Source: DASZCR01 sp035942915 (GTDB taxonomy: Bacteria; Acidobacteriota; Blastocatellia; Pyrinomonadales; Pyrinomonadaceae). Taken from it: a DNA stretch of 15,775 nucleotides. The stretch covers positions 1 to 15,775 of the forward strand of contig DASZCR010000154.1 of assembly GCA_035942915.1 (NCBI GenBank), given 5' to 3'. Positions 13,297 through 15,775 of the stretch are shown piece after piece (within the stretch, counting starts at the first letter, position 1; each line of letters opens with the position of its first letter). The translations under genes were made by a program, and so were the position numbers. The notes beneath the pieces are model-generated. The model was given only the letters and a program-made list of their open reading frames with translations. It made no database searches and was not told the DNA's origin.

Positions 13297-15717
13297 ATGA
13301 AGAAGTTACTGCTGTTTGTCATCTTCGCCCTCTCCCTCGTGCAGTTGTCTCAGGCGCAGCCCGCTCCCGCCTCGACGCCGGTCAGTGCCAAGACCAGCGC
13401 CGCCGGTTCGGGCATCGTGCTTCCGCCGGAGAAGGCCAGTCCCGTGCGTCTGCCGCGCGTAGACAAAGCGCCGGTCATCGACGGCCGACTCGACGACGAG
13501 GTTTGGAAGCAGGCAGCCGTCTTCAAAGATTTCTATCAGGTGCGTCCCGGCGACAACATCGAACCCTCGAAGCCGAGCGAGGCCTACATCGCCTACGACT
13601 CGAAGTTTCTCTATCTCGCCTTCCGCGCCTACGATGAGCCGGGCAAGGTGCGCGCCACCGTCGCCAAGCGCGACGGAATCTTTGAAGACGACTTCATCGG
13701 CGTCTACCTCGACACCTTCAACGACAAACGCAAGGCCATCGAACTGTTCTTCAACCCGCTCGGCATACAGGCCGACGCCATCCGCACGGAAGGCAGTGGC
13801 GAAGACTTCAGCATCGACTTCGTGCACGAGTCGAAGGGCGTCGTCGATGAGCGCGGCTACACGGTCGAGGTGGCCGTGCCCTTCAAGTCTCTGCGCTACG
13901 AGGCGGGCAAAGATAAGCTCTGGGGCTTACACATCTTCCGCTCCATCAAGCGTTTCAACAACGAACTCGATTCGTGGATGCCGCTCTCGCGCGAAATCTC
14001 CGGCACGCTCATTCAACAGGGCTACGTGACCGGGATTGAAGGACTCTCCACCGAGCGCCCGCTCGAAATCATTCCGAGCATCACGCTCTCGGAGACGGGC
14101 AAGCGTGCTCGTTCCTTCCAACCCGTTCCGCTCAACGGCGTCGCCGCCGCCGCAGACCCCGGCCGCCTGCTCAATAAGCCGATTGAGGCAGACCTCGGCG
14201 TCACGGCCAAGTGGGGAATCACGCCGACGGTCACTTTAGACCTCGCTTTAAATCCAGACTTCGCGCAAGTGGAAGCCGATGCCACAGTCGTCACGGCCAA
14301 TCAGCGTTTCCCCATCTTCTTCGAGGAGAAGCGTCCCTTCTTCCTCGAAGGCAAAGACATCTTCCTGACGCCCCTGACCGCTGTCCACACACGCGCCATC
14401 GTTGACCCCGACGTGGCCGTTAAACTCACGGGCAAGACCGGCCGCAACACCTTCGGTATCCTGCTCGCCTCCGACAACGCGCCCGGCAACTTCAGCGAAG
14501 AGGAGCGCGAAGACCCCGTCCGCCGCGCCGCCATCAATCGCTTCCTCGACGCCAACGCACAGATTGGCATCCTGCGCCTCAAGCGCGACTTCGGACGCGA
14601 AAACACGCTCGGCCTCATCGGCACGACCTACAACTTCATCGGCCGCCACAATCACCTCGGCGGCTTCGACGGCCGCTTCAAACTCGACCCGAAGACCGTC
14701 TTCAGCTTTCAGGTGCTCGGCACACACACCTCGACCGAGCCTGTCCCCGACACACACTTCAACCGCAACGGCTTCGGCTATCGCTGGAACTTCGACCGCG
14801 CGTGGCGCAACTCCGGCATCAACATCAATGGCGACGGCTTCACGCGCTTCTATCGCGCCGATGTCGGTTTCACCTCGCGCACGAACACCAACGCCGTCCG
14901 CATCAACCCGCGCTGGAACACCGAGCCGAAGCCGAAGGCGAAAATCGTTTCATGGCGTGCGAACGCCACCCTTCAGCAGCTCTTCGACTGGCAGGGTCGC
15001 TCGCAGCGTTGGGACGTGCAGCCGATGTTCGGCGTCAACATGCAGCGCCAGACCTTCCTCACCTTCGGTTACCGCCGCGCCTATGAACGCCTCTTCGCAG
15101 AAGAGTTCGGCGGACGCTTCATCGGCACAGACCCGGAACGTTCGACCTACAAGCACAGCATTATCGCCGTCGTCGAATCGACGCCGAGCAAGCAGCTCTT
15201 CTTCTTCGCGCAGGTCGTCCGCGACTTCAACGTCTTCGACTTCGACTTCGGCGCGGGGCCGCGCTTCCCGCGCGTCAGCCCGGCCGCGCTCATCAACTCC
15301 AACGCTCCGCTCGACCCCGGCGCGGGCGACCTCTGGAACATACAAGGCTCGGTTACCTACCGGCCGAGCGACGCGCTGCGCACCTCCTTCGACTTTAACA
15401 AGCAGAGGCTCGTGCGTGACGACACGGGACGCGTCGCCTTCGACGAAAACATCTTTACTTCGCGCACCACCTACCAATTCACGCGCTTCCTCTTTGCGCG
15501 CGGTCGCATCGATTATTCGACGCTGGCCTCGCGCCTGCGCGGTCAATTCCTCCTCGGCTGGACGCCGAATCCGGGGACGGCCTTCTACGCCGGCTACAAC
15601 GACGACCTCAATCGCAACGGCTTTAACCCCTTCACAGGGCAACTCGAACCCGGCTTCCGTCGCAACGGCCGCACCTTCTTCGTCAAGATGTCCTACCTCA
15701 TCCGCCGCAGCCTCTAA
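13297..15717 (+). CDS. DUF5916 protein with CBM9-like domain and predicted outer-membrane barrel
   Basis: This is an 806-residue exported protein. Residues 1-20 are a signal peptide (LLLFVIFALSLVQLSQA). Residues 50-245 form a CBM9-like beta-sandwich (VIDGRLDDEVW at 60-70, YIAYDSKFLYLAFRAYDEP, DDFIGVYLDTF, YTVEVAVPFKSLRY). From about 260 the DUF5916 region follows, with its signature FFEEKRPFFLEG near 340-352. A series of alternating aromatic/polar strands then suggests a C-terminal outer-membrane barrel, ending KMSYLIRRSL. Length is normal for the family, which is common in Acidobacteriota and Bacteroidota and sometimes linked to glycan or metal uptake, but its function is not settled. I start at ATG 13297, where the signal peptide begins, rather than GTG 13252 further up. 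The ribosome binding site is weak. The gene is complete within the window. Confidence 0.88.
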   Translation: MKKLLLFVIFALSLVQLSQAQPAPASTPVSAKTSAAGSGIVLPPEKASPVRLPRVDKAPVIDGRLDDEVWKQAAVFKDFYQVRPGDNIEPSKPSEAYIAYDSKFLYLAFRAYDEPGKVRATVAKRDGIFEDDFIGVYLDTFNDKRKAIELFFNPLGIQADAIRTEGSGEDFSIDFVHESKGVVDERGYTVEVAVPFKSLRYEAGKDKLWGLHIFRSIKRFNNELDSWMPLSREISGTLIQQGYVTGIEGLSTERPLEIIPSITLSETGKRARSFQPVPLNGVAAAADPGRLLNKPIEADLGVTAKWGITPTVTLDLALNPDFAQVEADATVVTANQRFPIFFEEKRPFFLEGKDIFLTPLTAVHTRAIVDPDVAVKLTGKTGRNTFGILLASDNAPGNFSEEEREDPVRRAAINRFLDANAQIGILRLKRDFGRENTLGLIGTTYNFIGRHNHLGGFDGRFKLDPKTVFSFQVLGTHTSTEPVPDTHFNRNGFGYRWNFDRAWRNSGININGDGFTRFYRADVGFTSRTNTNAVRINPRWNTEPKPKAKIVSWRANATLQQLFDWQGRSQRWDVQPMFGVNMQRQTFLTFGYRRAYERLFAEEFGGRFIGTDPERSTYKHSIIAVVESTPSKQLFFFAQVVRDFNVFDFDFGAGPRFPRVSPAALINSNAPLDPGAGDLWNIQGSVTYRPSDALRTSFDFNKQRLVRDDTGRVAFDENIFTSRTTYQFTRFLFARGRIDYSTLASRLRGQFLLGWTPNPGTAFYAGYNDDLNRNGFNPFTGQLEPGFRRNGRTFFVKMSYLIRRSL

Positions 15718-15720
15718 AGC

Positions 15721-15740
15721 TGCCCCGCCGCAAGGGGCGC
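15721..15740 (+). terminator. Weak hairpin after the DUF5916 gene
   Basis: GCCCC pairs with GGGGC around GCCGCAA immediately after the stop codon. CTGCCC just before it could instead pair with GGGCAG near 15755-15760. No T-run follows before the window ends. Confidence 0.35.
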
Positions 15741-15775
15741 GAAAGATTACGGCAGGGCAGACGGTTTCATGAAAC

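Noticed and set aside
14402..15772. Long open frame (456 codons) overlapping the DUF5916 gene in another register
   Set aside because: The product is almost only Ser, Ala, Arg, Thr and Pro, a frame-shifted shadow of the real gene.

Overview
The window is high-G+C DNA (about 60-65 % by eye) from a Gram-negative-type bacterium, most likely an acidobacterium, and I would guess the class Blastocatellia. The strongest lineage clue is a secreted protein ending in the Solibacter-type TIGR03437 C-terminal domain. A DUF5916 protein with a predicted outer-membrane barrel, a FecR/DUF6600 protein and the general gene style agree with this. That assignment is inference, as no rRNA or tRNA gene is present. 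I see no phage, transposase, CRISPR array or integration site.

Layout, left to right. (1) Bases 2-1846, + strand: the 3' part of an S9-family prolyl-oligopeptidase-like serine peptidase whose start lies outside the window. (2) Bases 1971-3562, - strand: four small genes for RNA and translation, namely an RRM/glycine-rich RNA-binding protein, infA (IF-1, TTG start), a zinc-ribbon/Tudor-like protein and rpsU (bS21). They are separated by 110-200 bases that carry hairpins and promoter-like sites. (3) Bases 3879-4841, - strand: a secreted ChaN-like (haem-binding fold) protein. (4) Bases 4975-6519, + strand: a two-helix DUF5654 membrane protein, then a YbdK-type carboxylate-amine ligase. (5) Bases 6577-11960, - strand: three exported proteins, a VanX/DdpX-like D-Ala-D-Ala dipeptidase (TTG start), a FecR/DUF6600 protein with a long Arg/Pro-rich tail, and the TIGR03437 protein. 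(6) Bases 12278-15717, + strand: an exported protein of unknown function and the DUF5916/CBM9-like outer-membrane protein.

The genes do not form one pathway. The RRM-infA-zinc ribbon-rpsU run is the most coherent group and resembles the known cyanobacterial pairing of a cold-regulated RRM protein gene with rpsU. The exported proteins (ChaN-like, VanX-like, FecR/DUF6600, TIGR03437, DUF5916) point to cell-envelope and surface roles. Several intergenic regions hold long perfect or near-perfect inverted repeats, notably 1884-1930, 8694-8787 and 12005-12255. I found no clear-cut new multi-gene system; the best leads are the RNA/translation cluster with its long RRM-gene leader and the repeat-rich intergenic regions.
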